A stretch of DNA of 5,873 nt from CAZHUM01 sp046484045 (GCA_046484045.1 JAWOBZ010000088.1:1-5873), one strand, 5' to 3'; shown: positions 1-5,476, numbered from the stretch's first letter. Numbers and translations are program-made. The notes: generated by a model not told the origin, from the letters alone.

Positions 1-206
1 TTGTTTGAAGCTATTTCGTTCTGAAGGAGTATGTTTCCCACTTGTGGCCCGTTTCCATGTGTAAACACGAGGTCGTAACCTTCCTCTATCAAATCCGCTA
101 GGATCACCGTAGTTTCTCTCATGTGCTGCATCTGGTCCTGGGCGGTCCCTCTGTCCTCGGGGCGTAAAAGAGAATTACCTCCTAATGCTACGACCGCAGT
201 TTTCAT
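1..206 (-). CDS. arcC: Carbamate kinase, N-terminal part (runs off the left edge)
   Basis: The visible 68 codons read MKTAVVALGGNSLL at the start and THGNGPQVGNILLQNE near the edge. These are the two N-terminal signatures of carbamate kinase in the amino-acid kinase fold: the ALGGN phosphate-binding strand and the HGNGPQVG loop that binds the substrate. The family interconverts carbamoyl phosphate plus ADP with carbamate plus ATP in the cytoplasm. In archaea it can serve either arginine or agmatine catabolism or carbamoyl-phosphate supply, and no neighbouring gene here decides between them. I chose the ATG at 206-204 because AGGAG lies 6 bases upstream (217-213) and the family normally begins just before this first strand. 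Two in-frame ATGs at 233 and 230 would add up to nine residues without a better ribosome site. The C-terminal two thirds is outside the window. Confidence 0.9.
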   Translation of the reverse strand, partial: MKTAVVALGGNSLLRPEDRGTAQDQMQHMRETTVILADLIEEGYDLVFTHGNGPQVGNILLQNEIASN

Positions 207-212
207 AATAAG

Positions 213-217
213 CTCCT
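213..217 (-). promoter_or_regulatory. Shine-Dalgarno site of the carbamate kinase gene
   Basis: Read on the minus strand this is AGGAG, 6 bases before the ATG at 206. It decides the start against two in-frame ATGs further upstream. Confidence 0.7.
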
Positions 218-243
218 GAAAGGGACTCATCATCTAACATGAC

Positions 244-251
244 ATATTTAA
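244..251 (-). promoter_or_regulatory. Putative TATA box for the carbamate kinase gene
   Basis: TTTAAATA on the minus strand, preceded by an A-rich stretch compatible with a BRE. At the usual spacing of about 26 bases, transcription would begin near 222, giving a leader of about 16 bases that contains the AGGAG site. The box lies just downstream (minus sense) of the 266-310 hairpin. Confidence 0.5.
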
Positions 252-265
252 ATTTTTTAGGTTTA

Positions 266-310
266 TAGTCAAAGACACAACTTTTAATGAAATTTTTGTG
301 TCTTTGACTA
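266..310. repeat. Perfect 15-bp inverted repeat (hairpin 1 of intergenic pair)
   Basis: TAGTCAAAGACACAA at 266-280 is the exact reverse complement of 296-310, with a 15-base AT-rich loop. It sits between the carbamate kinase promoter and the 3' end of the ABC permease gene. No T-run follows it on the minus strand, so a simple terminator role is weak. Its right arm ends in GACTA and is followed two bases later by AGTGG, the start of the next hairpin. The same junction occurs in the array before tRNA-Thr. Confidence 0.85.
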
Positions 311-312
311 GC

Positions 313-355
313 AGTGGAGGACATAACGAATTGCAAATAAGTTATGTCTTCCACT
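313..355. repeat. 15-bp inverted repeat bounded by AGTGG/CCACT (hairpin 2 of intergenic pair)
   Basis: AGTGGAGGACATAAC at 313-327 pairs with GTTATGTCTTCCACT at 341-355 around a 13-base loop. The single non-Watson-Crick position is a G·U pair in plus-strand RNA but a C/A mismatch in minus-strand RNA. The ends AGTGG and CCACT match the junction pentamers of the 5477-5599 array and the acceptor stem of the tRNA-Thr gene about 5 kb away. Confidence 0.85.
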
Positions 356-376
356 ATAAATCTTAAATCCGGGACA

Positions 377-1141
377 TCAATAATGGCCTAGGAGTCCTTT
401 GTCTTTAGCGATATCTTCCAATATCCCAAAGGAAAGATAACCGATCCCTAGATAAATAGTGGAATTTAAAAAAAGGATACCTAGACTCTGGAGGGACAGA
501 TCAAAAAGGGAATAGCCAGAAATCATCATCTTGTTGATCAGTACCGTCCCCCAAGATACCGGTAAAAAGTAGATCACCGGGCTGTCGGTTATCACCGGCA
601 GTATTAACAGGACTATGAACACGAACTGCATGATGCTGAATACCGCTTGTATCTTCTTAAATATCAAGGATAGACCCCCTAGGATGTAACCGATCCCATA
701 GACGGATAAAAGCGTGAAGAAGATCAAGATCAACACGCCTGGGTTCATGTTTAAATAATATCCCGTACCCACCATCATAGAAAATAAAAATATCAAAATT
801 ATTATCAGATTCACAAGGAAGGAGCTGATTATACGGTATCCCGAGATCCGTCTAAAACTCACTGGGGATAGATAGAGTTGTTCCAACGTACCGTTACGTG
901 CCTCCTCCATAAGCGACCAGGAGAGCTCAGAGAAACCGATTATCGCAAAGATCCAAAGGGCGAATCCAACGATCGAACCTTCTAGGGTTTCTGATGTGGC
1001 GCCGAAAGATTGAAGGCCAAAAAACACCAAAACGAACAGGATGTATACCCCGCCCATCATCATGGCGGTATTGAACCAGTACCTCTTCAGATGGATGAAG
1101 TAATTCTTCATGATGGCCCAAAATATGTATCTCTCCTTCAT
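377..1141 (-). CDS. ABC-2 type transporter permease
   Basis: A 254-residue integral membrane protein with about six hydrophobic segments (roughly residues 22-44, 55-75, 105-125, 134-160, 166-185 and 216-238). Between segments 2 and 3 is EEARNGTLEQLYLSPVS (79-95), the cytoplasmic coupling motif typical of ABC-2 permeases (E-x-x-x-GTLE-x-L-x-x-x-P). It would form the membrane channel of an exporter driven by the ATPase encoded just upstream. The start at 1141 overlaps the ATPase stop codon by four bases (ATGA), and AGGAGG lies 5 bases before the ATG inside the ATPase gene, so translation is probably coupled. The length is normal for a single-permease DrrB-like system, which would work as a homodimer. 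The cargo (drug, lipid, ion or peptide) cannot be read from sequence. Confidence 0.88.
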   Translation of the reverse strand: MKERYIFWAIMKNYFIHLKRYWFNTAMMMGGVYILFVLVFFGLQSFGATSETLEGSIVGFALWIFAIIGFSELSWSLMEEARNGTLEQLYLSPVSFRRISGYRIISSFLVNLIIILIFLFSMMVGTGYYLNMNPGVLILIFFTLLSVYGIGYILGGLSLIFKKIQAVFSIMQFVFIVLLILPVITDSPVIYFLPVSWGTVLINKMMISGYSLFDLSLQSLGILFLNSTIYLGIGYLSFGILEDIAKDKGLLGHY

Positions 1142-2079
1142 GCCATCCTCCTGTTCAACACTTTAAGGAAAATCTCCTCGAAATCGGGTTCTAAACTTTT
1201 TATGTACTGAACTTCACACCCTTTCTCTTCGAGGAGGTGGATCATCTTGTAGAATGCACGCGAATCTTTCAACTGGCATTTTATCTTGGTGTGGCCATCT
1301 CTAATTTTGATCTTCACGGATTCGAATTCATCCATCAGTTCACTTCTCCCTATTGGCCCTGTCACCCCGATCTCGTAGGTCTGGATGTTGAAGAACTCCT
1401 TGAGATTATCGATCTTATCGTCGGCCACTACGTTTCCTTCGTTGATGATCACCACTCTTTCGCATACTTCTTCAACTACGTTCATATCATGGCTGCTGAG
1501 CAAGACCGTTTTTCCCTCTATATTTGCCAACTCTTTGATGTATTTTCTCAACTCGATGGACGTCTCAACGTCTAAGCCCAATGTAGGTTCATCCAAGAGT
1601 AGAAAAGGTGTTTCTCTAATAAGTGCACACCCCAGAGCGAGCTTCTGCTGCATCCCTCTCGATAACTTCCTTGCAGGAGTATCCTTTTTGCCTTCCAGAC
1701 CAAATTTGTTCAAAAAAGTTGATATCTTATTCCCCATAGATCTTGGCGATAAACCCTGTAGGCCGGCAAAGAATTCCAGGTTCTCTTCAGCGGTCAATCT
1801 CCAGTAGATATTCCTGTTCCCCTCTAAAACTGCAGCCACATCTAAAGCGACTCTTTTTCCTCGTATATCTTGTTCGAAGACTTTAATCATCCCTGAGGTG
1901 GGATTGATCAAGTCGCATATGCACTTGATGATAGTTGTCTTTCCTGCACCGTTAGGTCCCAGCAAGCCAACGATATCCCCGCCGTCTACCGAAAAGGTCA
2001 CAGAATTCACCGCTCTAACATTTTCACTTTTCCAGGATGGATACTCCTTTACTAGATCGATCACTTCTAGGGCATGCAT
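1138..2079 (-). CDS. ABC-2 type transporter ATP-binding protein
   Basis: A 313-residue ABC ATPase with all main motifs in order: Walker A GPNGAGKTT (41-49), signature LSRGMQQ (139-145), Walker B LLLDE (160-164), D-loop GLD (168-170) and switch histidine H197 in SSHD. The usual Q-loop glutamine appears to be replaced by E86 in VLEGNRNIYWRLT, a form seen in many ABC-2 exporter ATPases. After about residue 215 comes the extra C-terminal domain of this subfamily (DUF4162-like), ending PDFEEIFLKVL. It powers the permease that follows with a four-base overlap. The ATG at 2079 has no Shine-Dalgarno site. A TATA-like TTATATTA at 2118-2111 would start transcription close to the ATG, giving a very short leader. 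The substrate is unknown, and drug or bacteriocin export are only family defaults. Confidence 0.93.
   Translation of the reverse strand: MHALEVIDLVKEYPSWKSENVRAVNSVTFSVDGGDIVGLLGPNGAGKTTIIKCICDLINPTSGMIKVFEQDIRGKRVALDVAAVLEGNRNIYWRLTAEENLEFFAGLQGLSPRSMGNKISTFLNKFGLEGKKDTPARKLSRGMQQKLALGCALIRETPFLLLDEPTLGLDVETSIELRKYIKELANIEGKTVLLSSHDMNVVEEVCERVVIINEGNVVADDKIDNLKEFFNIQTYEIGVTGPIGRSELMDEFESVKIKIRDGHTKIKCQLKDSRAFYKMIHLLEEKGCEVQYIKSLEPDFEEIFLKVLNRRMA
1147..1152 (-). promoter_or_regulatory. Shine-Dalgarno site of the ABC permease
   Basis: AGGAGG on the minus strand, 5 bases before the ATG at 1141 and within the last codons of the ATPase gene. It supports translation of the permease from the shared mRNA and fixes its start. 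Confidence 0.8.
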
Positions 2080-2110
2080 TGTTTTTCATAACGTGGAAAA
2101 AACGTAAAGA

Positions 2111-2119
2111 TAATATAAT
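2111..2119. promoter_or_regulatory. AT-rich box serving divergent promoters (ABC operon and queF)
   Basis: TAATATAAT lies in the 83-base gap between the ATPase start (2079, minus) and the queF start (2163, plus). Read leftwards as TTATATTA it predicts a start near 2087, eight bases before the ATPase ATG. Read rightwards it predicts a start near 2141, about 22 bases before queF. No other good TATA candidate is visible in the gap, so both genes may compete for TBP at one site. Confidence 0.45.
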
Positions 2120-2151
2120 TTGTGTTCACTGAAGGTACTATCGTACACAAA
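2119..2151. repeat. 7-bp inverted repeat in the queF leader/promoter
   Basis: TTTGTGT (2119-2125) and ACACAAA (2145-2151) are exact reverse complements separated by 19 bases, spanning the predicted queF transcription start. It could be an operator, or chance in AT-rich DNA. The left arm lies upstream of the predicted RNA start, so an RNA hairpin is less likely. Confidence 0.35.
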
Positions 2152-2162
2152 GAGACGATCAT

Positions 2163-2582
2163 ATGGATAAAGGAATATTGGAAACGATAGGAAATGAATA
2201 CGAAGAGAAGGATTACAGTATCCAGATCACCTGCCCGGAGTTTACTTGTCTTTGCCCGGGTAAAAGAGATCAGCCCGATTTTGCCACCATAATAATCACC
2301 TATATACCAGATGAATTATTAATGGAGTTAAAATCTTTAAAATATTATCTCACGGAATACAGAAATGAAGAGATCTACCATGAAACGGCTACGAACAAGA
2401 TATTAAAAGACCTTGTAGATACACTTGATCCTCGATATATGCGCGTCCTAGGCGATTGGAATGTAAGAGGTGGCATTAAGACTATTGTCGAAGTCGACCA
2501 TTCATCTAAGGATTGGGGAGGGGACCCTAAAGAAGCAGAACTCATCGGAAGAAAGAATACAGCCGATCAGCCCAATCTTTGA
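2163..2582 (+). CDS. queF: QueF-family enzyme: preQ0 reductase or archaeosine synthase QueF-like
   Basis: A 139-residue single-domain tunnel-fold protein. EFTCLCP (26-32) holds the Cys that forms the thioimide with the nitrile of preQ0 (C31). QPDFA (37-41) supplies the catalytic Asp (D39), HE at 73-74 matches the substrate-binding His-Glu, and ELKSLKYY (55-62) fits the QueF motif associated with NADPH binding. DPRY and VRGGI further on are also typical. In archaea preQ0 is used for archaeosine in tRNA. The relative QueF-L adds ammonia to preQ0-tRNA and is described as lacking the QueF motif, which is present here, so the reaction is uncertain. The loop between C31 and D39 is one residue longer than in Bacillus QueF. 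The start has no clear Shine-Dalgarno site. The last 41 bases overlap the convergent hydrolase gene. Confidence 0.85.
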   Translation: MDKGILETIGNEYEEKDYSIQITCPEFTCLCPGKRDQPDFATIIITYIPDELLMELKSLKYYLTEYRNEEIYHETATNKILKDLVDTLDPRYMRVLGDWNVRGGIKTIVEVDHSSKDWGGDPKEAELIGRKNTADQPNL

Positions 2583-3108
2583 TCAAATTACTAACGAAAG
2601 CACCTACGGTTTTTCTGTTCGCTATCAATGATATACCGATTATTATCAGGATCAGAAACGATCCAGGGGTGATCAAACTCCCACCATAAAATTCAGGAGC
2701 ATTGGAAGCATAACCATAATCGATGTTCAGAAATACCTTTGGAAAACCTGATGCTTCCATGTTTGTCACCATTTCCATAGAAAAGTACGGCGCTTTCTCA
2801 CTAAAAGGCCAAAGAAAGGCGAATCCACCTTGTAGATCCAGTATAAGGTGACTGATCAAAAAGAACCAAGCTATGTATACACTCTGTAAATACTTTGGGT
2901 GATAATATCTTACCATTAGAAAGGCAGCAAAGGGCAAAGTTATAGAAAAAATAAAATTATGGAAGACGACTCGGTGTGCCCAGAGTCCCAAAAAGGCGTC
3001 AAAATCCATTATGACTGCGAAGGGTAATAGAGATACGATCTTGGTTCTGTCTATACCGAGTGCGATAAGTATCAGTGCTGGAAATAAAGCATGAGATACA
3101 GGGTCCAT
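2542..3108 (-). CDS. Membrane-bound metal-dependent hydrolase, YdjM/DUF457 family
   Basis: A 188-residue membrane protein with the spaced His/Asp residues of the YdjM (DUF457) family: MDPVSHA with H6, MDFDAF with D35 and D37, HRVVFHN with H45 and H50, SHLILD with H87 and D91, then WPF at 100-102. Hydrophobic segments lie near 8-33, 50-66, 75-91 and 149-163, placing the metal-binding residues at the membrane. Bacterial YdjM is induced by DNA damage, and the reaction is not established. The start ATG is at 3108. A TATA box at 3138-3131 is about 26 bases upstream, so the mRNA is probably leaderless, which agrees with the lack of a Shine-Dalgarno site. Residues 103-145 form a longer insertion with many aromatic and Met residues. 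The gene has its own promoter behind a T-rich terminator of the FtsZ-like gene, and its 3' end overlaps queF. Confidence 0.8.
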   Translation of the reverse strand: MDPVSHALFPALILIALGIDRTKIVSLLPFAVIMDFDAFLGLWAHRVVFHNFIFSITLPFAAFLMVRYYHPKYLQSVYIAWFFLISHLILDLQGGFAFLWPFSEKAPYFSMEMVTNMEASGFPKVFLNIDYGYASNAPEFYGGSLITPGSFLILIIIGISLIANRKTVGAFVSNLIKDWADRLYSFFR

Positions 3109-3123
3109 GATGTAAAAACATCA
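3108..3123. repeat. Small inverted repeat at the hydrolase transcription start
   Basis: TGATGT (3108-3113) and ACATCA (3118-3123) flank AAAA and lie between the TATA box and the ATG of the YdjM-like gene, over the predicted start point. The position suits an operator. The repeat is short and could be chance. Confidence 0.3.
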
Positions 3124-3130
3124 GATTAAA

Positions 3131-3138
3131 GTATAAAT
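3131..3138 (-). promoter_or_regulatory. TATA box of the YdjM-like gene (leaderless)
   Basis: ATTTATAC on the minus strand, centred about 27 bases before the ATG at 3108. Archaeal transcription normally begins 25-27 bases from the TATA centre, so the start codon would be at or next to the first base of the mRNA. Confidence 0.65.
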
Positions 3139-3146
3139 ACATTTGG

Positions 3147-3159
3147 AAAAAAATTAAAA
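3147..3159 (-). terminator. Poly-T terminator after the FtsZ-like gene
   Basis: On the minus strand, 18 bases past the stop codon, the sequence runs TTTTAATTTTTTT. Archaeal RNA polymerase terminates at such T-runs without needing a hairpin. It separates the RHH/FtsZ-like operon from the YdjM-like promoter just beyond. Confidence 0.6.
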
Positions 3160-3177
3160 GGGGGAAGAGGAAAGAAG

Positions 3178-4065
3178 TTACTGAGGATAGCTGGTCAGGA
3201 ACGAATCCAAACTCATTATAGAGCTGTCTTCCTCGACTGATTCTCCAGCGTACTTCAATGCTTCTATTACAGGAGGTTCTTCAGACTGTTTTTCAACACA
3301 GATCTCCTCCTCTATCTTTTCCTCTTTTATTCCTTCTTCTAAAGGGAATAGTTTTTGGGATTCATCCTCGAATTCTTCGATGACTCCCAGCCCTATTTCA
3401 TGGAAAAACTCCTTGACATACTCCATCTTCAATCTTTTTACAAGATTATGAAGCATCTTGTTGGTCGTTTCAAATGCTTTTGCAGGGGATCTTCCACCAG
3501 CTATATTCATCGCCTTGTCGTTTTCGAAAACGATCGTAGCTCCAGAATACTTAGAGATATCTTCGATGTGCTTCTGTGCACGTTCATATCTCTCTTTTTC
3601 GAAGGAGAAAGGCATTATGGCGTATGTAACAACCAGTTTGCTGTTTCTCCTTGCCAGATCCGCTACGACCTTCGATGCCCCGGTTCCAGTGCCTCCACCT
3701 AAACCGGGAACCACGACGACAACATCGGCGCCGTCTATCGATTTTATGATCTGCTCTTCGTTTAATTCGGCAGCTCTTTTTCCGATGACGGGGTCTCCGT
3801 TGGCTCCATTCCCATCGGTTATTTCATTTCCGATAAGCATCTGGACGTCTAGATCTCGTTCGCCCATTATACTCTTATCGGTATTGATACCGATAGTTTT
3901 TACATCCTTCATTTCCTGTCGAGTAATATATTCGACAGTATTGCATCCACATCCACCGACACCAATGACTACCATGTTGTATTCCAACATGTTTTCAAGC
4001 ATGTCTTGGGCGGTTCCTTCCATGAATCGGGTTTCTTCTTTGGGGGTTTGGGGGCTGTTTTCCAT
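3178..4065 (-). CDS. FtsZ/tubulin-family GTPase lacking the C-terminal domain
   Basis: Residues 31-220 follow the FtsZ GTPase domain: T1 GVGGCGCN (35-42), T3 NTD (61-63), T4 G-box GLGGGTGTGAS (121-131), T5 MPFSFEKERYERA (151-163), T6 base-recognition residues END (181-183), then the H7 core helix (197-215). Canonical FtsZ continues with the T7 synergy loop (NLDFADV) and a second domain. Here neither is present: the chain passes into a Glu-rich tail (about 230-280) ending SLDSFLTSYPQ. GTP binding is therefore likely, but ordinary filament-stimulated hydrolysis is not. I chose ATG 4065 because GGAGG lies 8 bases upstream. ATG 4119 adds 18 residues and has no ribosome site. It follows the RHH gene by 71 bases on the same strand and is probably cotranscribed. 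Possible roles are a partner or capping protein of a full FtsZ elsewhere, or a separate cytoskeletal switch. Confidence 0.85.
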   Translation of the reverse strand: MENSPQTPKEETRFMEGTAQDMLENMLEYNMVVIGVGGCGCNTVEYITRQEMKDVKTIGINTDKSIMGERDLDVQMLIGNEITDGNGANGDPVIGKRAAELNEEQIIKSIDGADVVVVVPGLGGGTGTGASKVVADLARRNSKLVVTYAIMPFSFEKERYERAQKHIEDISKYSGATIVFENDKAMNIAGGRSPAKAFETTNKMLHNLVKRLKMEYVKEFFHEIGLGVIEEFEDESQKLFPLEEGIKEEKIEEEICVEKQSEEPPVIEALKYAGESVEEDSSIMSLDSFLTSYPQ

Positions 4066-4073
4066 TTTACTTT

Positions 4074-4078
4074 CCTCC
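4074..4078 (-). promoter_or_regulatory. Shine-Dalgarno site deciding the FtsZ-like start
   Basis: GGAGG on the minus strand, 8 bases before the ATG at 4065. The longer in-frame start at 4119 has no comparable site, so the shorter 295-residue protein is preferred. Confidence 0.7.
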
Positions 4079-4136
4079 GATTGCGTTTGTATCACGTGGG
4101 TCGGAAACCCACTGTCCATTGCCCGCTCGATCAGGT

Positions 4137-4526
4137 TTATTTGGTCATGTACTTACTACTGTCCTTTTCGATGCTTCTCAAGGCCTCTACCTTTTTACTG
4201 ATGCCACTTAGCGCTTCATGGTGAGATTCAATCTTTTCAATATCTTTTGTTAGCATCCCTCTCTCAACAAGGTCTTGCAGGGCAGCTTCCCAATTTCTGT
4301 AATGCCCTATTGCTATCCAATACAATATACTGTTCTTCGTATCGATGTGCAGTGAAATTCTTGCGGGTATCTCATGTTCGTCCTTCGTTATACTGTGTCT
4401 GTGTATATAGTCCAGGGCGGCTTCTCTTATGAAGACCGATCGGTTGCTGAAATCGTTCCTACTGATGAATGAATCGATGACTTCGAGGTCTTCGTCAGAG
4501 ATCCGCAACGAGATTTTTCTTTCCAT
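4137..4526 (-). CDS. Ribbon-helix-helix transcription regulator, CdrS-like
   Basis: The first 42 residues fit the RHH (MetJ/Arc) fold: strand RKISLRIS (3-10), helix DEDLEVIDSFISRND (11-25), turn FSNRS, then helix SVFIREAALDYI (30-41). RHH dimers insert the paired strands into the DNA major groove at short palindromes. The remaining 88 residues (ARISLHIDTKN, YWIAIGHYRNWEAALQDLV, then a charged helix near 88-123) are not a domain I can name. In haloarchaea the RHH protein CdrS sits directly upstream of ftsZ2 and controls cell division genes. The same order here suggests an equivalent regulator, but this protein looks longer than haloarchaeal CdrS, so I give no symbol. Start 4526 places the RHH strand at the N-terminus and has GGTG a few bases upstream. 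ATG 4541 would add MFGVN. Confidence 0.8.
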   Translation of the reverse strand: MERKISLRISDEDLEVIDSFISRNDFSNRSVFIREAALDYIHRHSITKDEHEIPARISLHIDTKNSILYWIAIGHYRNWEAALQDLVERGMLTKDIEKIESHHEALSGISKKVEALRSIEKDSSKYMTK

Positions 4527-4552
4527 ATTCACACCAAACATCCAGGTTTGTA

Positions 4553-4563
4553 GTGTATTACAC
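4553..4563. promoter_or_regulatory. Candidate RHH operator: 11-bp perfect palindrome
   Basis: GTGTATTACAC is a perfect palindrome around a central T, 26 bases upstream of the RHH start at 4526. Palindromes of this size are typical RHH operators, and the place fits autoregulation of the RHH/FtsZ-like operon. Assigning it to this protein is inference. Confidence 0.4.
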
Positions 4564-4583
4564 GTATGTCATAAAGGCATACG
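4563..4583. promoter_or_regulatory. Inverted repeat enclosing a TATA-like box of the RHH operon
   Basis: CGTATG (4563-4568) and CATACG (4578-4583) are reverse complements around nine bases containing TCATAAAGG. Read leftwards this gives CTTTATGA, a TATA-like element predicting a start near 4546. A protein bound to these half-sites would block the promoter. Another TATA-like TTTATA lies further upstream near 4612-4618, so the true promoter is uncertain. Confidence 0.4.
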
Positions 4584-4751
4584 GTTTTTAGGGGCTAGTC
4601 GGACATACTCCTATAAACGTATTACTATTTAATATTTTTCATAAAGTTCTAGATCGATGTTATATTTAAGGCTATTTATGTATTAAAGCACAAATGTACT
4701 ACTTAATAGTTTCTGTATCACATTACCCCAACCTTAATCACGGAGCTAAAG

Positions 4752-4759
4752 TTATAAAT
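4752..4759 (+). promoter_or_regulatory. TATA box of the rubrerythrin gene
   Basis: TTATAAAT, preceded by GAGCTAAAG as a plausible BRE. The predicted start is near 4781. The 10-base leader would begin with GTGAT, which is complementary to the 16S rRNA 3' end and lies 5 bases before the ATG. Confidence 0.7.
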
Positions 4760-4790
4760 ATTATGTTCATCTCTGGAAATGTGATTAAAT

Positions 4791-5327
4791 ATGTTGAAAG
4801 TATTTAGATGTTGGATATGCGGAGAAACATACCTGGGTGAAGCGGCTCCCACTGATTGTCCTTACTGTGGAGCGGATCAAAAGTTTTTGAAACCCGGAGA
4901 GGAATACGAGTATCCTGATGTGGATCTTACGGAAATCTCAAAGCAAAATCTTGAAGAAGCTTTGGAATTGGAAGTTGATAACGCGACGTTCTATTACTGT
5001 GCTTATAATAGGGCTGAAGATGCGAAGACGGAAGGCATGTTCAAAAGATTAGCCAAGGTGGAGGCTGAACATGCGGAAGCGATCTGTATGTTCTTGGATA
5101 TCGAAGAACCGGATATCAACAAAAAATCTCAGGATTGCAATCATCACCTTCCAGATAATCTAGAAGATGCGCACGAAAGAGAAAGTAAGGCTATCGACCA
5201 TTACAGAAAATTCGCTAGTGAGGCTACGGAACCAAGGGTAAAAGAACTCTTTGAGGCATTGGTAGAAATAGAGTCCGATCACCTAGAACTGCACGAAAAA
5301 ACATTAGAAGGTATGGAACACGACTAA
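4791..5327 (+). CDS. Rubrerythrin with N-terminal rubredoxin-like domain
   Basis: A 178-residue protein. The N-terminal knuckles CWIC (7-10) and CPYC (23-26) form a rubredoxin-like Fe(SCys)4 site. A ferritin-like four-helix bundle follows with the diiron ligands E61, E91-x-x-H94, E131 and E161-x-x-H164. Rubrerythrins reduce hydrogen peroxide to water in the cytoplasm using electrons passed from the rubredoxin site, and they protect anaerobes against oxygen. Here the rubredoxin-like domain comes first, the reverse of the classical Desulfovibrio order, an arrangement known in other anaerobes and archaea. C116-N-H-H (116-119) between the two helix pairs is an extra potential metal or redox feature. 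The gene stands alone with its own promoter, divergent from the RHH/FtsZ-like operon. No peroxide-response operator is recognisable. Confidence 0.92.
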   Translation: MLKVFRCWICGETYLGEAAPTDCPYCGADQKFLKPGEEYEYPDVDLTEISKQNLEEALELEVDNATFYYCAYNRAEDAKTEGMFKRLAKVEAEHAEAICMFLDIEEPDINKKSQDCNHHLPDNLEDAHERESKAIDHYRKFASEATEPRVKELFEALVEIESDHLELHEKTLEGMEHD

Positions 5328-5410
5328 GCCTTCCTATACAATAATATTATATATCAAATTACTATCGATTCCTTAAAATTGAAGAAATAATCTTGAAATG
5401 TTTCTTAATT

Positions 5411-5427
5411 AAATCGCACAGCGATTT
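5411..5427. repeat. Palindrome A (AAATCGC / GCGATTT)
   Basis: A perfect 7-bp stem around ACA. It is the same as palindrome E at 5517-5533 (AAATTGC, ACA, GCAATTT) except for one base pair that is changed on both arms. It is followed by CTAC, the complement of GTAG found before palindrome D. Confidence 0.8.
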
Positions 5428-5429
5428 CT

Positions 5430-5450
5430 ACAGGAATATAAAATTCCTGT
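5430..5450. repeat. Palindrome B (ACAGGAAT / ATTCCTGT)
   Basis: A perfect 8-bp stem around ATAAA. The centre reads ATATAAAA, a TATA-like sequence, as does palindrome F before the tRNA. Confidence 0.75.
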
Positions 5451-5453
5451 TCT

Positions 5454-5474
5454 CACGAGAAACAAGTTCTCGTG
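5454..5474. repeat. Palindrome C (CACGAGAA / TTCTCGTG)
   Basis: A perfect 8-bp stem around ACAAG. Its right end runs GTGG, then T, then CCACTGTA, so it joins the following module through the same GTGG/CCAC complementarity used throughout the array. Confidence 0.75.
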
Positions 5475-5476
5475 GT

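Noticed and set aside
207..233. Upstream in-frame starts for carbamate kinase (ATG at 233 and 230)
   Set aside because: The family starts at the MKTAVVALGGN strand, and AGGAG is correctly placed for the ATG at 206. The upstream ATGs lack a site.
266..355. A simple rho-independent-type terminator for the ABC operon
   Set aside because: The hairpins are long with 13-15 base loops and no T-run directly follows on the minus strand. Archaeal termination mainly needs T-runs.
1385..1807. A 140-codon plus-strand open frame
   Set aside because: It is antisense to the ABC ATPase, whose full set of motifs shows the real coding strand.
4066..4119. 18-residue N-terminal extension of the FtsZ-like protein from ATG 4119
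   Set aside because: It has no Shine-Dalgarno site, while ATG 4065 has GGAGG 8 bases upstream. The extension adds nothing conserved.
3458..4201. A 247-codon open frame on the plus strand
   Set aside because: It lies antisense to the FtsZ-like gene, whose minus-strand translation has clear GTPase motifs. The plus-strand translation has no recognisable domain and no promoter.
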